Assembly: GCF_024171525.1 (NCBI RefSeq)
Contig: NZ_JALJZY010000034.1
Span: forward strand, 1-14,578
Reading direction: 5' to 3'
Source: Neisseriaceae bacterium HSC-16F19
GTDB taxonomy: Bacteria; Pseudomonadota; Gammaproteobacteria; Burkholderiales; Neisseriaceae
DNA length: 14,578 nucleotides
Shown here: in pieces, positions 1-5,760 of the stretch
How the letters are laid out: every line of letters begins with the position of its first letter
How positions within the stretch are numbered: position 1 is the stretch's first letter
The notes under the pieces: generated by a model
Seen by the model: only the letters and a program-made list of their open reading frames with translations
Told to the model about the DNA's origin: nothing
Database searches by the model: none
Translations under genes and position numbers: made by a program

Positions 1-95
1 TAATCTGTAATCTGTAATCTGTAATCTGTAATCTGTAATCTGTAATCTGTAATCTGTAATCTGTAATCTGTAATCTGTAATCTGTAATCTGTAAT
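1..95. repeat. Tandem array of 7-mer TAATCTG
   Basis: Thirteen perfect head-to-tail copies of TAATCTG plus a final TAAT. The array starts at the window edge, so the true copy number may be larger. It lies 36 bases beyond the 3' end of the parM/parR-like gene train. A short direct-repeat array beside a ParM operon could be its centromere, since known parC sites are arrays of 10-11 bp repeats. They normally lie upstream of parM, so this is inference. A simple slippage-prone microsatellite is the alternative. Confidence 0.95.
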
Positions 96-131
96 AGATA
101 TTACATATTCAATATTTTATAATATTTATTG

Positions 132-575
132 TTACCTGCTCACGCCGGTTACACTGCCGAATGCAGACCAGTCATCTTCGCTTGCATCATCCGCCGCCTG
201 GCCTCCCGCAGGATCGGCGGGAACAGATTTAACCACAGTGACGTCCACCGGTGCAGGTGTTGTCACCTTGAATTGCCGACCCGACTCCATTGCTTCGAGT
301 GCCAGCATCAACTCGCTGATACTGGCATGACATTCCGCACCGCTATCAAACTGACGGCCTTGGACCGACAGATTGATGATGGCTTGGTTTACGGGAATGC
401 CTTTGGCGGTGCACACAAACAAAAACCGCTGAAAACCTTTCAACAGATAGTTGCGACATGCAGCGCTGTCATCAAGAATATCAACACCAATCAGCTCCTC
501 CAACTCCCTCAGCTGCTTGGCGTGTTTCTTGGTCGAATAGGCAATCTCCAAAACCTTTTTGCGGTTTGCGGCCAT
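132..575 (-). CDS. Unknown protein, third gene of the parM-parR-like cluster
   Basis: A 147-residue protein that I do not recognise. The ATG at 575 is chosen because AGGAG sits 6 bases upstream; an in-frame TTG two codons earlier would leave no room for it. The N-terminal third is basic and rich in charged helix-forming residues (KKHAKQLRELEELIG). The middle is mixed, and the last 40 residues are low-complexity, rich in Pro, Ala and Asp, ending in an acidic stretch (DDASEDDWSAF). No signal peptide or membrane segment is seen. It starts 9 bases after the end of the ParR-like gene, so it is almost surely co-transcribed with it. The position suggests an accessory partition factor or a last gene of the transfer operon, but this is by context only. 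The stop is followed by AT-rich DNA and the TAATCTG array. Confidence 0.75.
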   Translation of the reverse strand: MAANRKKVLEIAYSTKKHAKQLRELEELIGVDILDDSAACRNYLLKGFQRFLFVCTAKGIPVNQAIINLSVQGRQFDSGAECHASISELMLALEAMESGRQFKVTTPAPVDVTVVKSVPADPAGGQAADDASEDDWSAFGSVTGVSR

Positions 576-584
576 AAGCAACTC

Positions 585-773
585 CTATAGTCCCCGCTGC
601 CCGGCATTGATGCCGAGCAAAAACAGGCAGCGTACAAAATTTACTTTGACGCCATCCTTGACCTCTTCCCTTTCAAGGAAAGAGAGCAGGGCGGCATCAT
701 CCGGGTTTTGAGGGCTGAAATTGATGGCTACGCGCTTGCGGTTGAGCTTTTGGTTTTTGTATTTGCCATCCAT
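585..773 (-). CDS. Small ParR-like DNA-binding protein
   Basis: A 62-residue basic protein. Its ATG directly follows the parM stop (TAA then ATG, no gap), with AAGGG 7 bases upstream inside the parM end, so the two are translationally coupled. Residues 11-56 (KRVAINFSPQNPDDAALLSFLER...NFVRCLFLLGI) resemble the N-terminal ribbon-helix-helix half of ParR/StbB proteins: a short beta strand, then a helix beginning after NPDD, then a second hydrophobic helix. ParR binds the parC centromere and caps the ParM filament. Known ParR proteins are nearly twice as long, so the C-terminal filament-contact part would be missing or replaced, possibly by the next gene. The assignment rests on position, size and fold-like pattern rather than on a signature motif. 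Confidence 0.7.
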   Translation of the reverse strand: MDGKYKNQKLNRKRVAINFSPQNPDDAALLSFLEREEVKDGVKVNFVRCLFLLGINAGQRGL

Positions 774-1853
774 TTACGCACCCTTGCCGATGTATTTGGC
801 AATTTTGAACATGCCCCGTGCATTGGCGAATTCCGGGTTGTCCACCACCAAGGCCTGCCCGTATTTGGCAGTCAGGTTCTCACGCAGCAAAGCTGCACCA
901 CCGCCGACACAGAGGATGCAATCCACGTCACCCAGATCACCGAGCTTGCGGTCCAAGCTGCTGAAAATGTGACGGACGAACTCGTCCTTCATGTCTTCCA
1001 GCTCCTTGGACAAATCGTATTCTTTACCGCCGTATTTGAAGGTGCCGGTATTCAAAACGCTCTCAACGTGTTTCATACCGATACTGCTCAGATTATAGTG
1101 TTGGCGGATGTAGTTGCTGATTTTGTCTTTCAATTCGAGTATGCCCAGAGTCAGGCTGCCCAAACGCTTTTTATCGACAATGCGGCCACCCTGGTAGAGC
1201 ACGGCAAAATCTGTCGTTTTACCGCCGATGTCGAGCACTGCAACGGTATCGCCGGTCAATCTGGCGTAAAGATCACTTTTGGTTCCGTCCATATTCATAA
1301 TGGCATCGATGAAAGAAGCAATGGCTTCGGTGGCCACATAAGATTTGACGATGTTGGCCATGGGCAAGTTGCCGACAGGTTTGACCTGGCGGCCCAAATT
1401 GGCCACTTTCGCATCCACCAATTCGCTGTTGATATGACCGTCACTGGTATAGTGGTTTTGTACCGGCAAACCCGTGGTGACCACCACGTCTTTGCCGGCA
1501 AAGCCGGAATTAACCAAGGCGTTTTGGACCATAACCAGGTTCATATCAGACTTGGGATAGCCGTCAAAGCGAATATCAATGCACTCGGAATCCTGCAAAT
1601 AGGCATGGGTCGTGTAGACGCTTTCCTTACCGGTTTGAGCATCCACCACGGCAAACACCGTGGTAGCCGATTCCATGCCTGGGAAATCGGCCGCAAAACC
1701 GCCGTAGGCAATGCGGGTAGGGTACTTGAATGTAGTGCCGTCTTCCAAAACCACTTTTACATCACTGTGACCGTCATCAATGCCGACAAATGTGAATTTG
1801 GTTTCGGCCGGTTTGGCCTTGGTCTCTTTCGCTTCTTTTACTGCGGTTGCCAT
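774..1853 (-). CDS. parM: ParM/StbA-type actin-like partition ATPase
   Basis: A 359-residue actin-like ATPase that forms filaments to push plasmid copies apart (type II partition). The ATG at 1853 is preferred because GGAG lies 7 bases upstream; the in-frame TTG at 1865 overlaps that site. Visible actin-fold motifs are phosphate-1 GIDDGHSD (residues 24-31), phosphate-2 LDIGGKTTDF (about 207-216) and the adenosine motif VGGGAALL (about 316-323). The C-terminal PEFANARGMFKIAKY is typical of plasmid ParM/StbA proteins. The first 18 residues are a charged Lys/Glu/Ala extension. The gene begins 12 bases after the IcmT stop, so it is read from the transfer operon or from a promoter inside it. No clear separate promoter is visible in the 12-base gap. 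Confidence 0.9.
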   Translation of the reverse strand: MATAVKEAKETKAKPAETKFTFVGIDDGHSDVKVVLEDGTTFKYPTRIAYGGFAADFPGMESATTVFAVVDAQTGKESVYTTHAYLQDSECIDIRFDGYPKSDMNLVMVQNALVNSGFAGKDVVVTTGLPVQNHYTSDGHINSELVDAKVANLGRQVKPVGNLPMANIVKSYVATEAIASFIDAIMNMDGTKSDLYARLTGDTVAVLDIGGKTTDFAVLYQGGRIVDKKRLGSLTLGILELKDKISNYIRQHYNLSSIGMKHVESVLNTGTFKYGGKEYDLSKELEDMKDEFVRHIFSSLDRKLGDLGDVDCILCVGGGAALLRENLTAKYGQALVVDNPEFANARGMFKIAKYIGKGA

Positions 1854-1865
1854 TCTATTCTCCAA

Positions 1866-2126
1866 TCATTTGAAAAGTTTTTTGGTGCTCTTGGTGCGTC
1901 CGGTGATTCTGACCTTGACGTAGCGCACGAAGTCCATAAATGCCATTTTTTTGAAAAAGCTCAAATACGAGAAAAACACTGTCAGCGCGATGGCAATGTA
2001 GAACGTCACCATACGGGGATAGAACAGCATCAACAGCCAGGGCACACTGGCAGAAGCCGGAATTTTCCAAAACTGAGCTTCCAAGGCGGTATTTGACCAG
2101 TGATAGCGACCTTTGGGGGTTTCCAT
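1866..2126 (-). CDS. icmT: IcmT/TraK-like inner-membrane transfer protein
   Basis: An 86-residue protein resembling IcmT of the Dot/Icm secretion system and TraK of IncI plasmids: an N-terminal HWSNTA...FWKI segment, one or two close hydrophobic stretches (about residues 27-55, VPWLLMLF and VTFYIAIALTVFFSYLSFF), then a basic tail (RYVKVRITGRTK). This arrangement and the size match the family. The ATG at 2126 has AAGG 7 bases upstream; an overlapping frame starting at 2133 lacks the family pattern. The 84-base gap before it (2127-2210) is AT-rich and includes ATTACAGCCCAAT (2148-2160), also found in the gap upstream of dotD. Position directly after dotB matches traJ-traK in IncI plasmids. The match is by pattern memory on a short protein, hence moderate confidence. 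Confidence 0.72.
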   Translation of the reverse strand: METPKGRYHWSNTALEAQFWKIPASASVPWLLMLFYPRMVTFYIAIALTVFFSYLSFFKKMAFMDFVRYVKVRITGRTKSTKKLFK

Positions 2127-2210
2127 CCTTCATCCTTCTCTCTAAAAATTACAGCCCAATAAATCCCATGAAATACCGTTTTATTCTGATTAAACAGGAT
2201 TTATCCATAT

Positions 2211-3407
2211 TTAAATCACTTCTTCCGTAGAAAGGCTGTCGCGCGTCAGCTCATCGATATGCCCTTCGGCAAACAGGCGCTCACCTTCTTTGCGGAAACT
2301 GTGGCCCTTTTCCTGCACCATCTGCTGAATTGCCGGAATGATGCGGTTCAAGTCCTGCATCGTACCCAGCTCGGCGCTTACATCTGATGTGAACTGCAGA
2401 TATTCCCGTGCGACCACCAGTCCCCGGCTGTCCGCACGGGGAACCAGGCGCTGAGCAATCACCATACGCACGGTGGCCACAATGTCGGCAATGGCGGAAG
2501 CCTGTTGTTCGACCGGGAAACGGGTAATCAGACGCTTAATCACCGTGGCCACGGTGCTGGAGTGGACTGTGGCGAACACCGGATGACCTGTCAGCGACAG
2601 CTCTACGGCAGCCTTTACCGAGCTTTCGTCCCGCAACTCGCCAATCATGGCCAAAAACGGGTGGCGGCGCATGGCGGCTTCGTTGGCCTTGCCGAAATTG
2701 CGGAAGTTGATGGGAATCGCCGACTGGGCGATGACCGAATGCTTGCTGACGATGTTGTCGTAGGTGTATTCGATGGGCTCCTCGGCAGTAATGATATTGC
2801 CCTGGATGGGCGTATCGTTTTCGAGGATAAAGCGCATGATGCCGGCAAAGGTGGTTGACTTACCGGAGCCGGTAGCGCCGCACACCAAGACCATACCGTT
2901 TTTGGGCACACAGGTTTGCTGAATGAAGTCGGCCGACATCTTGATAAAGTCCAGTGTCGGTGGATCACTGGGAATCGTCCGCATCACAATCTGGTAGCTG
3001 TTACCGCCACGGGCAAACACACCGGAGATATTGACCCGGAACGCATAGCGTATGCGGTTACCGCGGCTGTCACGCGCATCCGTGCGGTCAAAAATCTCGT
3101 AGCGGGAATCGACCGACTTGCCTTCGGACACGTCCTGCACCGCCGTGGCCCGTCCGGCCAGCCAAGGTACGAAAGAGGTGATCTCGGACTCGCCCAACTC
3201 CCGTGTGGTCAAAGCCACCAGCTTGTCACTTTGCAGCATCAAAGCGGGTTGGTAGGGCATCAGAATGATGTCCGAACAGCCTTGTTTCACCGCTTCAAAA
3301 ATCAGTTTTTTGAGGTCGTCTTCCACCGCAAAAAATTGCGGGGTGGTAAAGCCGGTGACCGGCTTGGCCAGGCGCTTGCCGTTTACGCGGATTTCACCGT
3401 CAGTCAT
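2211..3407 (-). CDS. dotB: DotB/TraJ-type secretion ATPase (PilT/VirB11 superfamily)
   Basis: A 398-residue cytoplasmic hexameric ATPase that powers type IVB transport or conjugation. The motifs appear in family order: Walker A GATGSGKST (177-185), Asp box TAEEPIEY (208-214 region), Walker B LAMIGELRD (252-260) and His box GHPVFATVHSST (274-285). The N-terminal half (about 20-150) matches the PAS-like sensor half of PilT/DotB proteins. The start is the ATG at 3407, which overlaps the dotC stop by one base (TGATG) and has AAGGA 9 bases upstream; a GTG at 3410 is less likely. The one-base overlap shows translational coupling to dotC. Length and motifs are those of an intact enzyme. Confidence 0.93.
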   Translation of the reverse strand: MTDGEIRVNGKRLAKPVTGFTTPQFFAVEDDLKKLIFEAVKQGCSDIILMPYQPALMLQSDKLVALTTRELGESEITSFVPWLAGRATAVQDVSEGKSVDSRYEIFDRTDARDSRGNRIRYAFRVNISGVFARGGNSYQIVMRTIPSDPPTLDFIKMSADFIQQTCVPKNGMVLVCGATGSGKSTTFAGIMRFILENDTPIQGNIITAEEPIEYTYDNIVSKHSVIAQSAIPINFRNFGKANEAAMRRHPFLAMIGELRDESSVKAAVELSLTGHPVFATVHSSTVATVIKRLITRFPVEQQASAIADIVATVRMVIAQRLVPRADSRGLVVAREYLQFTSDVSAELGTMQDLNRIIPAIQQMVQEKGHSFRKEGERLFAEGHIDELTRDSLSTEEVI

Positions 3408-4297
3408 CACTTCGGATCCTTGGCTTCGGCAGGCATACCGCCTTCATTGACGCTGAACAGGCGGCTTTGGCTTTTACGGATGCCGTCACGGCGCTCCTGG
3501 GGCGTTTGCAGGCGCGGCACGTCTTCTACCTTGCGGTAAAGCTTGGAGGGTGTAATCCAGGTGCGCCACTGGTCCATATCGCTCTTGAATGAAGGCAGCA
3601 CGGTCAGGCGCAACAGAGTCTCGTCCACAGTCAGGGTGTTACCGGAGTGGGTGACAGGGATGTCAGCCTGCGCTACGACAGGCATGGTTACCTTGCCTTG
3701 GCGTACAAAGGTATCGAAGCGCAGCATACCGGTGTAGTCACGGTTGAGCCGGTCGAAGTTGTGGCTGATCATTTGATTGGCCTGTTCGATACCGTCTTTG
3801 AAGCCTTCGCGGATGGCTTTTTCAAATACAGCCTTTTCATTGCTCTTCAGTGCCAGACCCATGATCTGCGGCGTGAAGTCTTTATTGCCGTTGCCCAGGT
3901 TCAGGTATTCGCGCCAGTTTGGTGGCACGGATGAGAAGCGGGCCTGGCTTTCGATACGGTATGAGGCACCGGCAATGGTGAGGGAGTAGTCATCGTTTTG
4001 CGCATAGATGTCCCGCGCCTCGGAGATAACCGGCGGCACGACACGGCCTTTAATCATCAGGCGGCCAAAATCGTACACGGTATCCAAGTCGCGCTCGCGC
4101 TTTTTGATTTCCTGGTTGAACTGGTGCAGTTGATGGTTGATACCGGCCTGCAGGCCGATACTCATGCCGCTGTCTTTAATGGCAGTGTAGCGGGCTTGTT
4201 CGGCAACGTTGCCCAAGCCCATTTGCTCGGCGGAGCGGCTGTACTGGGAGACGATTTGATCAACATTGGGCGGCGGAGCCCCGGTATCCATGGCCAT
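3407..4297 (-). CDS. dotC: DotC/TraI-like type IVB core-complex protein without visible signal peptide
   Basis: A 296-residue protein of the DotC family. DotC and DotD are lipoproteins that help DotH reach the outer membrane and form the secretion channel. The family pattern is seen in the centre (PPVISEARDIY, DDYSLTIAGASYRIESQARFSS, PPNWREYLNLG) and in the C-terminal part (LPSFKSDMDQWRTW). The ATG has GGAG 7 bases upstream. The N-terminus (MAMDTGAPPPNVDQIVSQYS) has no hydrophobic core and no lipobox, and an in-frame TAA a few codons upstream rules out a longer start. It therefore differs from Legionella DotC, which has a lipoprotein signal. Eleven bases separate it from dotD, and it overlaps dotB. 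The identification is strong from sequence pattern plus gene order. Confidence 0.88.
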   Translation of the reverse strand: MAMDTGAPPPNVDQIVSQYSRSAEQMGLGNVAEQARYTAIKDSGMSIGLQAGINHQLHQFNQEIKKRERDLDTVYDFGRLMIKGRVVPPVISEARDIYAQNDDYSLTIAGASYRIESQARFSSVPPNWREYLNLGNGNKDFTPQIMGLALKSNEKAVFEKAIREGFKDGIEQANQMISHNFDRLNRDYTGMLRFDTFVRQGKVTMPVVAQADIPVTHSGNTLTVDETLLRLTVLPSFKSDMDQWRTWITPSKLYRKVEDVPRLQTPQERRDGIRKSQSRLFSVNEGGMPAEAKDPK

Positions 4298-4308
4298 GGT
4301 GGAGCTCC

Positions 4309-4749
4309 TTATTTATAGACGACACGGATGGTACTGGTTTGCTTGTCCAACACGATGTCGGCTGCGTAATCCATCTGCTGGGCCAGGCTGCGCATAACTT
4401 CAACAGGGGCAACGCTTTTCATGCGTACATTGACGATGCGTAAATCCTTGCGTTTGCCGGTTTCCACCAGGGAGAAGCCGTAACGGTTGGCCATGGCGTT
4501 AAGCATGGGAATGGGCTTGCCTATGTAGTCCACATCAATCAATTCGCTTTGGAAGTCATCCTGGCGTTGATAACGCAAACGGGTATCTTCATTCAGCATC
4601 TCGGTGTAATCCATTTGCGCATCGGCTGCGACCGAGATTTTCTGGGCGATGACGGTTTGGGCCATGGCGGCATCACCGGTGTGGCCGGTGCTCTGGCAGG
4701 CAGTCAATGCTGCCAGGGCAGTGAGTGCTACATACAAGCGTTTCTTCAT
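4309..4749 (-). CDS. dotD: DotD/TraH-like outer-membrane lipoprotein
   Basis: A 146-residue lipoprotein that starts the transfer gene train. The N-terminus is a classic lipoprotein signal: basic MKKR, hydrophobic VALTALAAL, lipobox LTAC with the modified Cys at residue 18. Residues after the signal are low-complexity, then residues 45-146 fit the DotD fold, known to resemble secretin N-domains (IDVDYIGKPIPMLNAMANRYGF, LRIVNVRMKSVAPVEVMRSLAQQM). GGAG lies 8 bases upstream of the ATG. It is first in the order dotD-dotC-dotB-icmT, equal to traH-I-J-K. The upstream AT-rich palindrome at 4792-4832 is the likely control region. Confidence 0.88.
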   Translation of the reverse strand: MKKRLYVALTALAALTACQSTGHTGDAAMAQTVIAQKISVAADAQMDYTEMLNEDTRLRYQRQDDFQSELIDVDYIGKPIPMLNAMANRYGFSLVETGKRKDLRIVNVRMKSVAPVEVMRSLAQQMDYAADIVLDKQTSTIRVVYK

Positions 4750-4791
4750 TATGGTTTCTCCAAGATGGGGAAAGTAAAAACATCATAAATA

Positions 4792-4832
4792 TAACACAAA
4801 AAATAAAATAAATTTTTTATATTTTTGTGTTA
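4792..4832. promoter_or_regulatory. AT-rich palindrome upstream of dotD
   Basis: TAACACAAAAA at 4792-4802 is matched by its perfect reverse complement at 4822-4832, 19 bases apart, in an AT-rich stretch 43-83 bases before the dotD start. This suits an operator for the transfer operon. No convincing -35/-10 pair for dotD could be chosen among the many AT-rich options. A protein-binding role is inference. Confidence 0.5.
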
Positions 4833-4887
4833 GCCCAAAAAATAACCACGCGCATAATACATGATTTTATGCGTTCCGACAAACTAA

Positions 4888-5017
4888 GCCCATTACAGCC
4901 CAATTTTGTTTGTTTATTCCTGTTTTATTACTGTAAATCATGTTTGACCTGTTTATATCTGGTTTTAAACATGTTCTATCTGCTTTAGTAGTAATTTGCC
5001 CATCACAGCCCAATTTT
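4888..5017. repeat. Two copies of GCCCATYACAGCCCAATTTT, 110 bp apart
   Basis: The 20-mer occurs at 4888-4907 and 4998-5017 with one difference (T/C). The core ATTACAGCCCAAT also occurs at 2148-2160, in the gap between dotB and icmT. Between the two copies there is an inverted pair CATGTTT (4939-4945) and AAACATG (4967-4973). All copies lie in intergenic DNA around transfer genes, so they could be binding sites for a transfer regulator or a relaxosome protein. The function is unknown. Confidence 0.6.
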
Positions 5018-5129
5018 TCCAGCCCACCCCTTTCTTTTGGATCGAACAACGGACTTTCTAGGCCAGCTGACAACTTACACCGAACCCCGTTTTGGCATAA
5101 AGTTGCGCCATTGGCCGCATGTAGGATAT

Positions 5130-5153
5130 ATGCAATTTGCTTTCAAATTGCAT
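5130..5153. repeat. Perfect 10-bp stem-loop in the intergenic region
   Basis: ATGCAATTTG (5130-5139), four-base spacer CTTT, then CAAATTGCAT (5144-5153): a perfect 10-bp inverted repeat. It has no T-run after it on either strand, so it is not a terminator. It lies in the gene-free stretch 4750-5760. Confidence 0.6.
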
Positions 5154-5182
5154 TATGTGCAGCTGCCGAAGTCTTGGTTTAA

Positions 5183-5207
5183 ATGCCAACGTATTTGGCT
5201 ATGCTTT
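5183..5207 (+). repeat. Direct repeat copy 1, candidate recombination site
   Basis: The 25-mer beginning ATGCCAACGTATTTGGCT matches 5652-5676 at 22 of 25 positions, in the same orientation and 469 bp away. Its core GCCAA-cgtat-TTGGC is itself an inverted repeat with a 5-base centre, as in core sites of tyrosine recombinases. The recombinase gene follows at 5761, so this pair may be its substrate (inference). Confidence 0.5.
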
Positions 5208-5232
5208 TCATATCAACCTATTTGAGCAACAT

Positions 5233-5498
5233 GGTCACCAAGGCAGAACAACCCCGTTACTACCCATTGCCTGGCCGGGAAAGCTATGCTTTCTGGGCGC
5301 ATGGCCTCGCCCATGTGCTCGGCCAGGTCCGCGTACTAATTGGGTAGTGTACTCGGTGAATATAATGAAAGTACGGACAAAAAAAACGCAGGTATGCTGC
5401 GTTTTTTTTGTTTTGTCCGTACTTTTATTATACCGGGTACGCGTATCAATTAGTCAAAGTACGCGGATATATATGGGTAGTAACGGGGTAATATGACC
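5233..5498. repeat. 266-bp multi-branched inverted repeat (possible oriT or single-strand origin)
   Basis: Nested arms can be paired from outside in: GGTCA (5233-5237) with TGACC (5494-5498); a perfect 17-bp stem 5251-5267 with 5473-5489; CCGCGTACT (5329-5337) with AGTACGCGG (5458-5466); and an 11-bp stem 5368-5378 with 5415-5425, closing on a terminator-like hairpin. On the left side only, a side branch CCTGGCCG (5270-5277) with CGGCCAGG (5320-5327) encloses two smaller hairpins (5279-5293 and 5297-5318). No gene overlaps it. Such branched structure suits DNA that works as a single strand, such as oriT or a lagging-strand start site. No known nic sequence was recognised. Confidence 0.75.
5379..5409. 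terminator. Bidirectional intrinsic terminator at the centre of the large inverted repeat
   Basis: Eight A, then CGCAG, a five-base loop, CTGCG and eight T: a symmetrical hairpin with a U-tract for either direction. TATAAT boxes pointing towards it lie on both sides (5361-5366 on plus, 5427-5432 on minus). It separates the leftward transfer operon from the rightward recombinase. Confidence 0.75.
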
Positions 5499-5651
5499 GG
5501 AAAACAGGTTTTAAATGGCGAAGAAAAATATAACCAAAGAAAAGGGGTATAATGCGAACAACAACAGATTTTCTATAAAAAATACAACCGAAACCCGCTT
5601 TTAAATGGGCATCTATTGCCAACATTATTGAGCCCATCTACATCGGAATTT

Positions 5652-5676
5652 ATGCCAACATATTTGGCTGCGCTTT
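5652..5676 (+). repeat. Direct repeat copy 2, candidate recombination site
   Basis: The second copy of the 25-mer at 5183-5207, with core GCCAA-catat-TTGGC. It lies 85 bases before the recombinase start. A weaker look-alike, TGCCAACATTATTGAGCC, occurs at about 5616-5633. The two good copies bracket the large inverted repeat. Confidence 0.5.
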
Positions 5677-5708
5677 AGCGCAGCAGGCCGAAAGGCCTGT
5701 GGTTTTTT
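5668..5708 (+). terminator. Tandem hairpins with T-run upstream of the recombinase gene
   Basis: CTGCGC-ttta-GCGCAG (5668-5683) is directly followed by CAGGCC-gaaa-GGCCTG (5684-5699), then TGG and six T (5703-5708). The second hairpin with its GNRA-like loop and T-run is a good plus-strand intrinsic terminator. It lies 52 bases before the recombinase ATG, so it would either end a short upstream RNA (a TATAAT box lies at 5548-5553) or attenuate recombinase expression. Confidence 0.75.
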
Positions 5709-5760
5709 GCCAGATTGCCCCGTCAATCTGGCGGCGGAATTTGAGTACAGGATTTACGTC

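Noticed and set aside
1..95. CRISPR array
   Set aside because: Units are 7 bp with no spacers and no cas genes nearby.
708..2096. Long plus-strand frame opposite parM
   Set aside because: It is antisense to a gene with clear actin motifs and has no family features of its own.
5233..5498. Retron or group II intron RNA
   Set aside because: No reverse transcriptase gene is in the window and no domain V-like or msr-like pattern was seen.
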